Assembly: GCA_020199835.1 (NCBI GenBank)
Contig: JAIVJV010000015.1
Coordinates: forward strand, 28,741-92,740
Direction of reading: 5' to 3'
Length of the DNA stretch: 64,000 nt
Source of the DNA: Acidobacteriota bacterium
GTDB lineage: Bacteria > Acidobacteriota > Blastocatellia > Pyrinomonadales > Pyrinomonadaceae
The position numbers and the translations under genes are program-made. This document shows, in pieces, positions 8,578 to 16,397 of the stretch; the stretch's first letter is position 1, and each line of letters begins with the position of its first letter. Under the pieces are notes generated by a model. It was not told where the DNA came from and did no database searches. It saw only the letters and a program-made list of their open reading frames with translations.

Positions 8578-9159
8578 CTATTTCAGCACCTCGATTGCGG
8601 CGCGAGTCTCTTGATTCGTAGGCCTTTTGCGATAGTCTGACTCAACCTTGGCCCAACTCACTTTGCCGCTCTTATCGATCACGTAAACCGCTGGATGCGG
8701 AATGCCATAGACGTTCTGACCCTCGTAAGCGGGATCGCGCAAGCCGTAAGTGTCGATAATCTTATGATCAGGATCGGAGAGCAGCGGAAAGCCAACTACT
8801 CCTTTGCCATCAGAGGCGATCTTTTCAGCAAAGGTCTTGCTCACGTCAGGAGGATCAATACTGATCGCATAAAGCTTTAGGTTCTCATCCTTCTTCAACA
8901 GCGAACGCAGTTCGGCTAACTGCCGAGCACAATACGGTCACCAGTAGCCCCGATAGAAAACTAGGATAACGGCACTTTTGCCGCGAGCCTCCGATAGAGT
9001 CACTTTATTGCCATTCTGGTCTTCAAGCGTAAAATCCGGAGCGATCTCTCCGACTGCCACCGGGCGGCTGCGCTGCTGAGCATTTGCCGAACGCGAGTTC
9101 ATCCACACCGCTATTGATGTCAGGAGAGTCATTTGAATTAAAACTGTCAGCACCTTCAT
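8578..9159 (-). CDS. Selenocysteine peroxiredoxin (AhpC/TSA family)
   Basis: A thioredoxin-fold peroxiredoxin-like protein, 193 residues if TGA at 8938-8940 is read as selenocysteine (residue 74). The active site reads FYRGYW-U-PYC, where homologues have FYRGxWCPYC, so Sec replaces the first catalytic cysteine. The frame is open on both sides of TGA, with typical family sequence (PDFTLEDQNGNKVTL before; YAISIDPPDVSKTFAEKI and HPAVYVIDKSGKVSW after). A hairpin TCGGC-AGTTA-GCCGA starts 11 bases after TGA; stem length, distance and a G in the first two loop bases fit the bacterial SECIS model. An N-terminal signal peptide (about 25 residues) places it outside the cytoplasm. Its ATG overlaps the stop of the GDCCVxC gene (ATGA) and is preceded by GGAGG, so the two are coupled. 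It likely reduces peroxides or acts as a thiol oxidoreductase. Confidence 0.9.
8912..8940 (-). promoter_or_regulatory. Sec codon and SECIS-like hairpin, peroxiredoxin
   Basis: TGA at 8940-8938, then 11 bases, then stem TCGGC (8926-8922), loop AGTTA, stem GCCGA (8916-8912). The loop begins 16 bases after TGA, at the lower edge of the known bacterial SECIS range. Confidence 0.6.
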
Positions 9160-9413
9160 GATTCATTCCTCCGCATCGGATCTTCTGAAAACAACTGTTG
9201 TGAATTAGTCGGTGACGTTTGCTGTTGTTTAGGCGGGCACTTCACATTTCCGAAAGAGCAGAAAACGCAGCAATCCCCCGACAACGGCCGCAGCCGCGAA
9301 TTGCAATTGACACAGTCGTAGAAGAACAAGCAAGCGTTCGTCGGCATCAGTTCTTCGCGTTCAAAGCCGCACTTCGGGCAAGTAATCACTGATTTCAAGG
9401 CAGTGTTTTGCAT
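9156..9413 (-). CDS. GDCCVxC-domain Cys-rich protein
   Basis: An 85-residue cysteine-rich protein with the family motif LSGDCCVFCSFGNVKCPPKQ and an N-terminal ITCPKCGFE ribbon-like CxxC. The family is known in genomes with selenoproteins, where some members carry Sec in the GDCC motif; this one is the cysteine form. Ten cysteines in 85 residues suggest metal or metalloid binding. ATG 9413 is chosen as it starts the conserved part. The TGA stop overlaps the ATG of the selenocysteine peroxiredoxin, so both are translated together. It follows arsS by 138 bases on the same strand and probably belongs to that operon. The exact biochemical role is not known to me. Confidence 0.85.
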   Translation of the reverse strand: MQNTALKSVITCPKCGFEREELMPTNACLFFYDCVNCNSRLRPLSGDCCVFCSFGNVKCPPKQQQTSPTNSQQLFSEDPMRRNES

Positions 9414-9551
9414 ATTTAGACGTTCATCCAATCCTGCATGGTCTTCTGCTGGCTTAGGCCCGATTTAACCCAAAGTGGCTACCGCTTTCGACATATCATT
9501 CGCGCCATTTGACGCCGCGAGCACGACTATAAAGAAGAAAAGCAGAGCATA

Positions 9552-10574
9552 TCACTTTATGTTTTGTGTGTTCATTGCCACTGCGCCGCCGCAACTCGAT
9601 CCTGCGCCCGCCGTGCAGCCGAAACAGTGTGAACCTGTCCTGATGCGCCGACTCACAAACTTCTCAGGATCGAAATCCACAATCGTCTGCGGCAGCTCGG
9701 GCGCGACACGCAAATCAAGCATCTGATTGAAATCGCAATCGTAAAGCCTGCCAGTCCAATCGACGCTTACAAGGTTGCGACACATCAGACTAGCGACCGT
9801 TGCCGGATTGAATGCTTCAATGAGCTTGCGCATGTACCGCTCTTCGTTTCCAGAACGCCGCAGGTATTCGAGAAAGCGCTTGATCGGCATGTTAGTGATC
9901 GTGAACAGCCGATTGAAGGAAATGCCATAGCGGTTCATCAATTCACGTTTGAAATCTGTCTCGATACTCTGTTGCGCTGGCGGCAGGAACGCACCAACCG
10001 GGTTGTAAATTAAATTGAGAATGAGTTGGGTGTTCTCAATTCCATAACCGACGGCATTCATACGGTGTAATGCTTCAATTGATTTTTCGAAGACGCCTCG
10101 TCCGCGCTGAGCATCTGTCTGCTGCTCCAGGAAGTATGGCAATGAAGAGATGACTTCCAACCTGTGATCTCGAAAGAACTGCGGCAGATCATCCTGGCGG
10201 GGCTCGAACATCACGGTGAGGTTATGGCGCACGATTACATGACATCCAAGAGATCGGCACTGACGCACCAAATAACGAAATGAAGCATTCAATTCGGGCG
10301 CACCGCCGGTGATGTCGACAGTCGGAATTCTGAATCTTCGTATCGCAGCGAGCACTTGCTCGACGGTTTCGCTCGTCATGATCTCCGTCCGCGATGGACC
10401 AGCGCCCACATGACAGTGTTTACAGGCTTGGTTACAAAGCTTCCCAACATTGATCTGCAAGGTATCAACGCTGGAGGCACGCAGCTCGCGGCCGTATGCA
10501 GCCAACTTCTCGTCAAAATCGACGGAAGAGGTTGGCGCCAGTTGTCGTTGTATGACTGGCAAGTCTGTCGACAT
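9552..10574 (-). CDS. arsS: Arsenosugar biosynthesis radical SAM protein ArsS
   Basis: A radical SAM enzyme of the ArsS family (340 residues), linked to arsenosugar formation in bacteria and often found as a selenoprotein. The Fe-S/SAM motif is CNQACKHC at about residues 47-54, followed by GGAPELN. The C-terminal family signature HCFGCTAGAGSSCGGA is present, with cysteine where some relatives have selenocysteine. ATG 10574 overlaps the stop of the upstream AhpD-like gene (TGATG), showing tight coupling. Neighbours are the AhpD-like protein, two glycosyltransferases and an ArsM-like remnant, the usual company of this enzyme. In the family it is thought to transfer an adenosyl-derived group to a methylated arsenical; the exact chemistry here is inferred. 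Confidence 0.93.
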   Translation of the reverse strand: MSTDLPVIQRQLAPTSSVDFDEKLAAYGRELRASSVDTLQINVGKLCNQACKHCHVGAGPSRTEIMTSETVEQVLAAIRRFRIPTVDITGGAPELNASFRYLVRQCRSLGCHVIVRHNLTVMFEPRQDDLPQFFRDHRLEVISSLPYFLEQQTDAQRGRGVFEKSIEALHRMNAVGYGIENTQLILNLIYNPVGAFLPPAQQSIETDFKRELMNRYGISFNRLFTITNMPIKRFLEYLRRSGNEERYMRKLIEAFNPATVASLMCRNLVSVDWTGRLYDCDFNQMLDLRVAPELPQTIVDFDPEKFVSRRIRTGSHCFGCTAGAGSSCGGAVAMNTQNIK

Positions 10575-10903
10575 CACATTGAGACCCGGTCCACGGAGTT
10601 ATGTGACTGCAAACCGTGAATGAGTGCGGCGCCCCCTCGAATCGCCGACGCCATGTGAATCGCTTCCGTCATCTGTTCCATGTTTGATCCGGCTTCAAGA
10701 CAGGACTGCGAAAACGCGTCAATGCAGTAGGGACATTGCAACGCGTGCGCAACCGCAAGACCAATGAGAGCCTTCTCACGCCTGGTTAGCGCACCTTCTG
10801 CCTGACACGCCTGATACCAAGCCATGAATTTCTCGAATAGATCGGAACGATGTTTGCCGATCTCTACGAAACGTTGCAGGTCATCTTCTTTGTAGTAAGC
10901 CAT
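10574..10903 (-). CDS. Arsenosugar-associated AhpD-like (carboxymuconolactone decarboxylase family) protein
   Basis: A 109-residue AhpD-fold protein with the redox motif CPYC in LQCPYCIDAFSQSCLEAG, followed by the family stretch MTEAIHMASAIRGGAALIHG. This subgroup regularly accompanies arsS and is annotated as an arsenosugar-associated peroxidase-like protein. The CxxC plus a third nearby cysteine suggests thiol-disulfide or peroxide chemistry. ATG 10903 is used because MAYYKEDDLQRF is where the conserved sequence starts; the longer upstream reading overlaps the divergent transferase gene. It is the first gene of a minus-strand operon running through arsS, GDCCVxC and the selenocysteine peroxiredoxin. 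Only 21 bases separate it from the divergent gene at 10925. Confidence 0.9.
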   Translation of the reverse strand: MAYYKEDDLQRFVEIGKHRSDLFEKFMAWYQACQAEGALTRREKALIGLAVAHALQCPYCIDAFSQSCLEAGSNMEQMTEAIHMASAIRGGAALIHGLQSHNSVDRVSM

Positions 10904-10924
10904 TGTGCGATACTCCCCCATTCT

Positions 10925-11623
10925 ATGGAACCGATCGTTATAGTGATGGCCAAAGACCCACGCGCCGGTAGCGTCAAGACTCGTCTCGTGCCTCGGCTGA
11001 CACAAGCTGAAGCGGCTGAGCTGGCAATCTGTTTCCTTCGCGACACTGTGCTTAATGTCCAACGAGTAATTGATCATGTAATGGTCGCGTATACTCCCGC
11101 TGACGCACGCTCGCACCTCGAAATGATTGCTCCATCAGGGTTACTGTGGTTTGAACAAACGGGACGCAATCTCGGAGAGCGCCTTGAATCCGTTGCGATT
11201 CACGTTTCGGATCTCGGATTCTGTCCGTTTGTTATTCTCGGAGCCGATAGTCCTACTCTTCCCACTTCGTTCATACAACAGGCACTCGAAGTTCTCATCC
11301 GCGATCAAACTGAAATCGCGCTTGGTCCAACAGCAGATGGCGGTTATTACCTTGTCGGCCTTAATAGTCCAGTTCCAGGGTTATTTCACAATATTGACTG
11401 GAGTACCCCTCTCGCGTATGAACAGACCGCCACCAATGCGACTGCCTTTGATCTTCGTCTACATGCGTTACCGAAGTGGTACGACATAGATACCCCTGCC
11501 GATCTCTGCCGACTATGCGAAGAAATGTCTTCGGGTGACGACACTACACGGACGCGAGCACCTGAAACTTATCGTTGGCTTATCGATCGCGCCTTCTGTC
11601 TGCATAAATATCAGAGTGATTGA
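10925..11623 (+). CDS. rSAM/selenodomain-associated transferase 1 (DUF2064, TIGR04282-like)
   Basis: A 232-residue nucleotidyl/glycosyltransferase-like protein of the GT-A fold. The N-terminus VIVMAKDPRAGSVKTRL is the family signature (compare CofC-like enzymes). The metal/nucleotide-binding region shows FVILGADSPTLP and ALGPTADGGYYLVGL. The family is defined by co-occurrence with ArsS-type radical SAM proteins and selenoprotein domains, and a role in attaching or activating the sugar part of an arsenosugar is plausible but not shown. ATG 10925 begins the conserved domain. It is divergent from the AhpD-like gene, and its 3' end overlaps the convergent transferase-2 gene by 44 bases. Confidence 0.88.
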   Translation: MEPIVIVMAKDPRAGSVKTRLVPRLTQAEAAELAICFLRDTVLNVQRVIDHVMVAYTPADARSHLEMIAPSGLLWFEQTGRNLGERLESVAIHVSDLGFCPFVILGADSPTLPTSFIQQALEVLIRDQTEIALGPTADGGYYLVGLNSPVPGLFHNIDWSTPLAYEQTATNATAFDLRLHALPKWYDIDTPADLCRLCEEMSSGDDTTRTRAPETYRWLIDRAFCLHKYQSD

Positions 11624-12368
11624 AACTATTCCGCACGAGGCTAATTCTCGGTTCTTTGCCGGCCTGTCGTACCGGCGCATAGAGCCGCACGAGTTGACTG
11701 GGGTTCACGCCGAGCCAATAGAGCAACTGCAACACGACCCACCGAATAAAGGTGCTTACAAATCTGCCTTCCTCAAAGCGGCGTCCCGAGGTAATAACGG
11801 AACACGAGAGATGACCAAACCTTCCCATTCTCTTTAGGCGCCGAAGAAAGTCCAGGTCTTCAAATATCGGAAGCGACTTAAAGCCGCCGCTTCGTTCGTA
11901 TGCTTCACGTCGGACGAAGATTGCTGAGTCGCCATAACAAAGCCCAACTATCCGTAGGTAGCGATAGAACCAAGTCAGACAATGCGCGGAGAGCCGGTGG
12001 CTATCGAAACGCACGTCGAAGTTGCCTCCAACAACAGTGGGGTCCTGTAACGCCTCAACAATCTGTTTCACTGCGTCAGGCGGAGGAATCGTATCGGCAT
12101 GAAGAAACCAGAGCACTGCTCCCTGAGCCGCACATGCTCCGGCATGCAACTGGACACCACGTCCGCGCTCCGACTGGATGAATTTAACCCCGTGTGCGCG
12201 AACAAGGCCGGCTGTTTCATCATGACTGCGACCATCAACGACAATTACCTCAACAGGCTCGGCGATTCTCTCCACCGCACTGAGCGTCTGGCTGATTGAA
12301 TTCTCCTCGTTAAGAGTGGGAATGATTATAGAAAGCTTGATGGTCCGCTTTTCCTCGGCTGAAGTCAT
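11580..12368 (-). CDS. rSAM/selenodomain-associated transferase 2 (GT2, TIGR04283-like)
   Basis: A 262-residue family 2 glycosyltransferase. Visible motifs are LSIIIPTLNEENSI at the N-terminus, VIVVDGRSHDET, the acidic LWFLHADTIPP and FEDLDFLRRL. This matches the group that accompanies ArsS and transferase 1. A hydrophobic stretch near residue 215 (FIRWVVLQLLYWLGV) could associate with the membrane. ATG 12368 starts 19 bases after the stop of the sterol-desaturase-like gene, so they form one operon. It converges on transferase 1 with overlapping ends. Probable role: glycosyl transfer in arsenosugar or arsenolipid synthesis, from family context. Confidence 0.88.
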   Translation of the reverse strand: MTSAEEKRTIKLSIIIPTLNEENSISQTLSAVERIAEPVEVIVVDGRSHDETAGLVRAHGVKFIQSERGRGVQLHAGACAAQGAVLWFLHADTIPPPDAVKQIVEALQDPTVVGGNFDVRFDSHRLSAHCLTWFYRYLRIVGLCYGDSAIFVRREAYERSGGFKSLPIFEDLDFLRRLKRMGRFGHLSCSVITSGRRFEEGRFVSTFIRWVVLQLLYWLGVNPSQLVRLYAPVRQAGKEPRISLVRNSFNHSDIYADRRRDR

Positions 12369-12387
12369 GTTGAAACTGCCATTGCGC

Positions 12388-13251
12388 TTACGGAAGTAAG
12401 CGATGCTCCGGAACGTTTGAACTGTCGCGCACCGGTTTACCGTCATCCGGAAAGGTCCAGCTTGGACGTTGTTGACGAAAGGGAAGCGCGAGCACTTCGG
12501 TAAGCCCCACTTCTTCCGGATCGCGGTATGCCGGGACGCCGATTGTGATCTGATCCTGTGGCACGTTCAACTTGAGGGTCCCGTGTAGGCAGTCCCAAAC
12601 GGTCAATCCGCTGGACCAGTTTGAATTTGTTTCCTCTTCAATGATCGAATGATGAATGCCATGCATTCGCGGCGTGACAATAAAGCGGTTTAGCCATCGT
12701 TCTATGCGAATCGGCAATTCGACGTTCGAGTGATGAAACAGAATCGACGGAAATACCAGCGTCTGCCAAATCAGATACGATGTTGGCGATACGCCGATGA
12801 TGATCACCTGCCCAACACGCCACGGCACTGAAACAGCGAGTTCGCCGAAATGAAAGCGTAACGCTGTTGAAGTGTCGAGATCGAGATCGACGTGATGAGC
12901 TACATGAAATCGCCAGAGAAGCGGCATGCGGTGCGTCAGGTAATGCCAAACGTATAGCGTGTAATCCAACAGTACTACCGCAAGCGCAACCTCCAACCAT
13001 CGCGGCAATCGCAACTGCCTCAACACGCCCCAGTTATGCGTCTCAACCAATTGGGCCAGTGGCAAGATCGCCGGGCGCTCCAGTAACATCAGAGCGCCCG
13101 CGCCAATAGCGGCAACCGAAAGGTTTCGAACCTCTCGTTTAAGTTTAGGCTCAGCCATCTGATGACGCAGTGGTCGCCGGCGCTCGAGCCATGCCAGCGC
13201 GCAACACGCGCCAGCAATTAGTCCCGCGCTGAGCCAACTCTTCACGTTCAT
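12388..13251 (-). CDS. Sterol desaturase / fatty acid hydroxylase family protein
   Basis: A 287-residue integral membrane di-iron enzyme of the PF04116 superfamily. The histidine clusters are visible: HYLTH (in LYVWHYLTHRMPLLWRFH), HVAHH and MHGIHHS, together with helices at about residues 8-20, 45-70, 85-105 and 135-165. Such enzymes hydroxylate or desaturate lipids or cleave alkylglycerols. It lies between the small Cys-rich gene and transferase 2, in the arsenosugar locus, which fits a lipid-modifying step, but the substrate cannot be read from sequence. Confidence 0.88.
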   Translation of the reverse strand: MNVKSWLSAGLIAGACCALAWLERRRPLRHQMAEPKLKREVRNLSVAAIGAGALMLLERPAILPLAQLVETHNWGVLRQLRLPRWLEVALAVVLLDYTLYVWHYLTHRMPLLWRFHVAHHVDLDLDTSTALRFHFGELAVSVPWRVGQVIIIGVSPTSYLIWQTLVFPSILFHHSNVELPIRIERWLNRFIVTPRMHGIHHSIIEEETNSNWSSGLTVWDCLHGTLKLNVPQDQITIGVPAYRDPEEVGLTEVLALPFRQQRPSWTFPDDGKPVRDSSNVPEHRLLP

Positions 13252-13338
13252 CTATGAGCCTGCGCGCCCACGATAGGCCATTGGCATCTACAGCACTTCA
13301 AGGCCCATCGTACAGCTAAAGTTCGTGATTGTATGCCA

Positions 13339-13488
13339 TCAGCCGCCGACTCTTTGCATTTCCTTGCCGCAGCAACATCGTGGAGCTTCGTCCCCTCCGG
13401 TGCCCGGCGCAGCACCCTTAGTCACCTCTATTTCGCAACCACAATCCGGATCTGGGCAGCGATAGCGTTCTCCTGTTCGTAATGCCAT
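13339..13488 (-). CDS. Small Cys-rich protein, 49 residues
   Basis: A short gene with ATG at 13488 and AAGGGGG six bases upstream, ending at TGA 13339-13341. The product has two cysteine groups: RCPDPDCGCEIEV near residue 10 and RCCCGKEM near the end (six cysteines in 49 residues), separated by KGAAPGTGG. This spacing suggests a small zinc-ribbon-like or arsenic-binding protein. It starts 25 bases after the stop of the ArsM-like remnant and precedes the sterol-desaturase-like gene, all on the same strand, so it belongs to the arsenic/selenium locus. I cannot name the family with certainty. Confidence 0.75.
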   Translation of the reverse strand: MALRTGERYRCPDPDCGCEIEVTKGAAPGTGGDEAPRCCCGKEMQRVGG

Positions 13489-13512
13489 GGCATCCCCCTT
13501 TGTTCCAGTACG

Positions 13513-14375
13513 TCAACAACAATCACTTCCCGGTTCGCAACAAGGCAAACCGGCTGGCTCGGTCGCCGCATAATCCGATCCTTTTGTTTCGCTAGGATGG
13601 CGAAAAGCTGTACGCTTGCAATCGAACGCCGTCGCCTTTTCAAGTGGAAGTGATTCGCGCGGTCGATCGCGATAGTGTCCTCTGCGTAGGGTTCACGCTG
13701 GTAAAGCTGAAAGGTTTTATCGCAGACGGCCATCCTCTTTCCGCGCTCCAGCACGTGCCCATCATCGTCAACGACTTTGCGCCATGGACCACGATAGATA
13801 ACCGCCTGCTTTCGTTCCCAGCATGGTCCTTGTTTTCCCTTGTGCGCCACTACAGTTATCGATCGGAACTCAATACCCTGAATCGTGCGCCATGGCTTGT
13901 CGTCACGTTTGACGATCTCCATTCCATAAAATCGGCACTTGAGGCTATGGGGTTATCTGCCAGATATGAATCGACGAGCGCTAGGTCCAGCCGCAAATCC
14001 TGGATTCGACCTTTGCGAAACTCAACATTCTGGTATCCAAGCCGTTGACCAATTTGAATCCTGTACTTCTCAGCCAGACTCAACATCTCATCATTTGCGT
14101 CGACGCCAATGACACGTCCGCTGGGTCCCACGATCTGCGCTGCGATGTAGCAGATTTTTCCGACCCCCGGAGCCGAGATCTAGCACCACATCGCCTTCTC
14201 GGACGAACGCAGACGGATTACCGCAACCGTAATCTCTTTCTTTGATCTCATCAGGGATCACATCAAGAAACCTCCGGTCGTACTCAACCGGACAACAAAG
14301 TGCCTCTTCCCGATGCTCCGCGGCTAAGCCATACCTCGCGTTGACCACCTGCTCAAGGTCCATGGCGGTACTCAT
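13513..14375 (-). pseudogene. Broken ArsM-like arsenite methyltransferase
   Basis: Homologous to SAM-dependent methyltransferases of the ArsM type, but split by three lesions. The N-terminus (MDLEQVVNARYGLAAEHREEALCCPVEY, then VVLDLGSGG) breaks at a one-base insertion in an A5 run near 14155. The next frame resumes with GPSGRVIGVDANDEM. After SSADF the reading jumps to YGMEIVKRDDKPWRTIQGIEFRS, which implies loss of about 100 codons near 13925 including the conserved middle of the fold. A further shift near 13640 separates CDKTFQLYQREPYAEDT from the tail FDCKRTAFRHPSETKG...CCEPGSDCC. The frameshifts could be sequencing errors; the deletion is harder to explain that way unless by misassembly. 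If real, the cell must obtain methylated arsenic from another ArsM. Confidence 0.8.
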
Positions 14376-14481
14376 TGTTTTTAGACGCTCCTGTGGAACT
14401 TGTCCATGAAAGACTTCAGCTCTCGGATAGCATGGAACTGCGGTCCAGCGATGTAAGCGAGATTACTTAAACAAAGTCGAT

Positions 14482-14820
14482 TTAGTGTTGATGAGCCGTC
14501 TCTATTGGCAGCCCGGCATCCATCCAGTCAGATTTGCCTTCGGCGTAATCTCGAACATTCGTGTAACCCATAGCTGCCAATTCACGGGCAGCGTTCTCTG
14601 ACGCGTGTCAAGTCGGAGAGGAGCAATAAACAACTATGTCTGCCGATTTGTCCGGCAAGAGTTTCGCAGCCAGTTCTCTTATCTGATCCGGTGGCACATT
14701 GATCGCTCCGGGTACGTGCGCGTGATCGTAAGCAGTCTGTGGCAACGTCTCAACTAGTTGAAACTTGTCACCTTGTTCAATCTTTTGTCTCAACTCTTCT
14801 CTTATGATCGTCGCAACCAT
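14482..14820 (-). CDS. Selenocysteine rhodanese-domain protein
   Basis: A 112-residue rhodanese-like protein if TGA at 14608-14610 is decoded as selenocysteine (residue 71). The active-site loop reads VVYCSSPT-U-HASENAARELAAMGY, where Cys homologues have VYCxxPTCHxSE. Sequence on both sides is typical (AHVPGAINVPPDQI before; NVRDYAEGKSDWMDAGLP after) and in one frame, ending at TAA 14482. A 6-bp hairpin GCTGCC-CGTGAATT-GGCAGC begins 15 bases after TGA, with G in the first two loop bases, fitting the bacterial SECIS model. ATG 14820 is chosen; a longer in-frame extension to 14874 lacks conserved sequence. Rhodaneses move sulfane sulfur; a selenolate would suit thiol, selenium or arsenic chemistry. 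It lies upstream of the ArsM-like remnant on the same strand. Confidence 0.9.
14573..14610 (-). promoter_or_regulatory. Sec codon and SECIS-like hairpin, rhodanese
   Basis: TGA 14610-14608; stem GCTGCC (14592-14587), eight-base loop CGTGAATT, stem GGCAGC (14578-14573). The loop starts 21 bases after TGA. Confidence 0.65.
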
Positions 14821-15143
14821 CAGATCTTTTCTTTCGTTGTAGACGCAGCGTCGGCCGGCCGCTGTGGCCGCCACTTACGCTCAGCGTCAAACTGGATAGG
14901 CTGCTACTTCAGGCACCGCGGTCCGACTTACTATGCGAGACAGCCAAAACTTTTCTGTTCCTGGTTGCTGCAACATCAACCCTGGTTCAAAGACTCCGAA
15001 GTCGACAATCAACATAATCTCGTCGAATTGCACGTCGATTGGCTTGTTGAAGCTGCTGGATCAAAAAATCTCTTCAGACGTCCGCCAGGAATGCGTTTCT
15101 GAAATTCATTCGCTCACTCTCGAAGCGTTTCTATTCCTGGGCA
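14821..15143. other. Intergenic
   Basis: About 320 bases upstream of the rhodanese. I see no supported gene, tRNA or strong hairpin. It should contain the rhodanese promoter, but no good copy of the GGAATA motif is present. Confidence 0.5.
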
Positions 15144-16178
15144 TTATCTTGAAGCTCTTGCTGACTGCGTCACGCCAGAAGGCGATCGCGATCGGAACAC
15201 CTTATCGACCTCATCTTCCGCTGGTCCAACCTTAGTGATTTGCTCAGCGCCTGAAGGAGGTTCGCTCCAGGGCAATTCGCTGATCAGCAGCTTTGGAATA
15301 TTTATGAACAGTCTCTTACCGGCGCGTCTCACTACCGCATCGAGAGGTATATATGTGTCTTCCTGAAAAATCAGACCACGAGGAACGCGAACATAGCCGG
15401 GTCCGGTTTCCGAATCCATGACTACTTCATCAATGGTGCCGATCTCTCCATGGTCGGATCCAATCACCGTGTCACCTTCCCGTGCCAAGGCGCCCTCGGC
15501 AACACTGTCAATAGCTGTGACAAATTCATCGACGGTTATTACCGCATTGGCAATCAAAGGATAGTTAACGCGAATCGAAGCCTCGTAAGCCATCAATCCC
15601 GCGGCACCGATCGCATCAGAAAGAAAGGCGACGTCGTAGCCTGCCTCCATCGCGTGGCGTCCAGTTGATTCGCAGCAAAGGTTCGCAGTCATGCCGGCAA
15701 TGACCAGGTGTGTTGCGCCGAGATGCGCGAGGTGATCGGGCAGATCGGTTTCGAAAACGTCGATGCTCTTGTGCGGCAGCAGCACAATCTCGTCGTCACG
15801 TGGTCGTAAGGCGGGATGGAAATCCGCGCCCCACGTTCCCGCAAGAAACATCTTTTGCTCAAACATCAACCGGTTGATTCCACTTCGGCGCTGCAATTGC
15901 TCGTTCGAGTAATCCTCTCTTGTATACGCCATCGGGCCAAAAAGAACGGGAATGCCGTGAGATCGCGCAGTATCAATTGCTCGCTGTAGATTTGTTATCA
16001 CGTCATTCTTCTCGACCGTTGCCTTCACCAGGTCCCAACCCGCTCCGCCTTCGGAGAGGAAATCGTTGACAGGATCGATGACGAGCAGGACCGTCCTGTC
16101 GTTCGGAAACGAGAGCTCCGTGTCTCTCTTCGGAAGAAAAGTAGGACGATTACCTCCAAGACCATGATGACTGCTCAT
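15144..16178 (-). CDS. Isochorismatase-family cysteine hydrolase with PRC-barrel-like C-terminal domain
   Basis: A 344-residue two-domain protein. Residues about 25-205 form an isochorismatase-type hydrolase: catalytic Asp in LLVIDPVNDF, a lysine in LPHKSIDVFETD, and nucleophile Cys in MTANLCCESTGRHAMEAGY. Residues about 235-310 (GDTVIGSDHGEIGTIDEVVMD ... YIPLDAVVRRAGKRLFI) resemble a PRC-barrel/DUF2171 domain, found in photosynthetic reaction-centre H subunits and stress proteins. The fusion is uncommon. AAAGGAG lies a few bases before ATG 16178. Substrate unknown; related enzymes hydrolyse amides, nicotinamide or isochorismate. Confidence 0.85.
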   Translation of the reverse strand: MSSHHGLGGNRPTFLPKRDTELSFPNDRTVLLVIDPVNDFLSEGGAGWDLVKATVEKNDVITNLQRAIDTARSHGIPVLFGPMAYTREDYSNEQLQRRSGINRLMFEQKMFLAGTWGADFHPALRPRDDEIVLLPHKSIDVFETDLPDHLAHLGATHLVIAGMTANLCCESTGRHAMEAGYDVAFLSDAIGAAGLMAYEASIRVNYPLIANAVITVDEFVTAIDSVAEGALAREGDTVIGSDHGEIGTIDEVVMDSETGPGYVRVPRGLIFQEDTYIPLDAVVRRAGKRLFINIPKLLISELPWSEPPSGAEQITKVGPAEDEVDKVFRSRSPSGVTQSARASR

Positions 16179-16397
16179 AACAACTCCTTTAGCTTTGGCA
16201 TAATCTCAGCACAGTACGTCGCAATCCGCAGCGCCGGATCCATCGTCTGGCCATAGACGAAGTGCGCACCAACGCATACGCCTACTTCGAGGTGCTCGCG
16301 ATTTCGAGAGACCTAAAGCGGAACCCATGTTTCATCAGTTGAATACAAACCTAGTGCTCTCTGGTCTCCCGGGTATTACATCGGTCTCACGTTACCA

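Noticed and set aside
14933..15235. 100-codon plus-strand frame before the rhodanese gene
   Set aside because: No family resemblance or ribosome binding site, and it overlaps the end of the isochorismatase gene.
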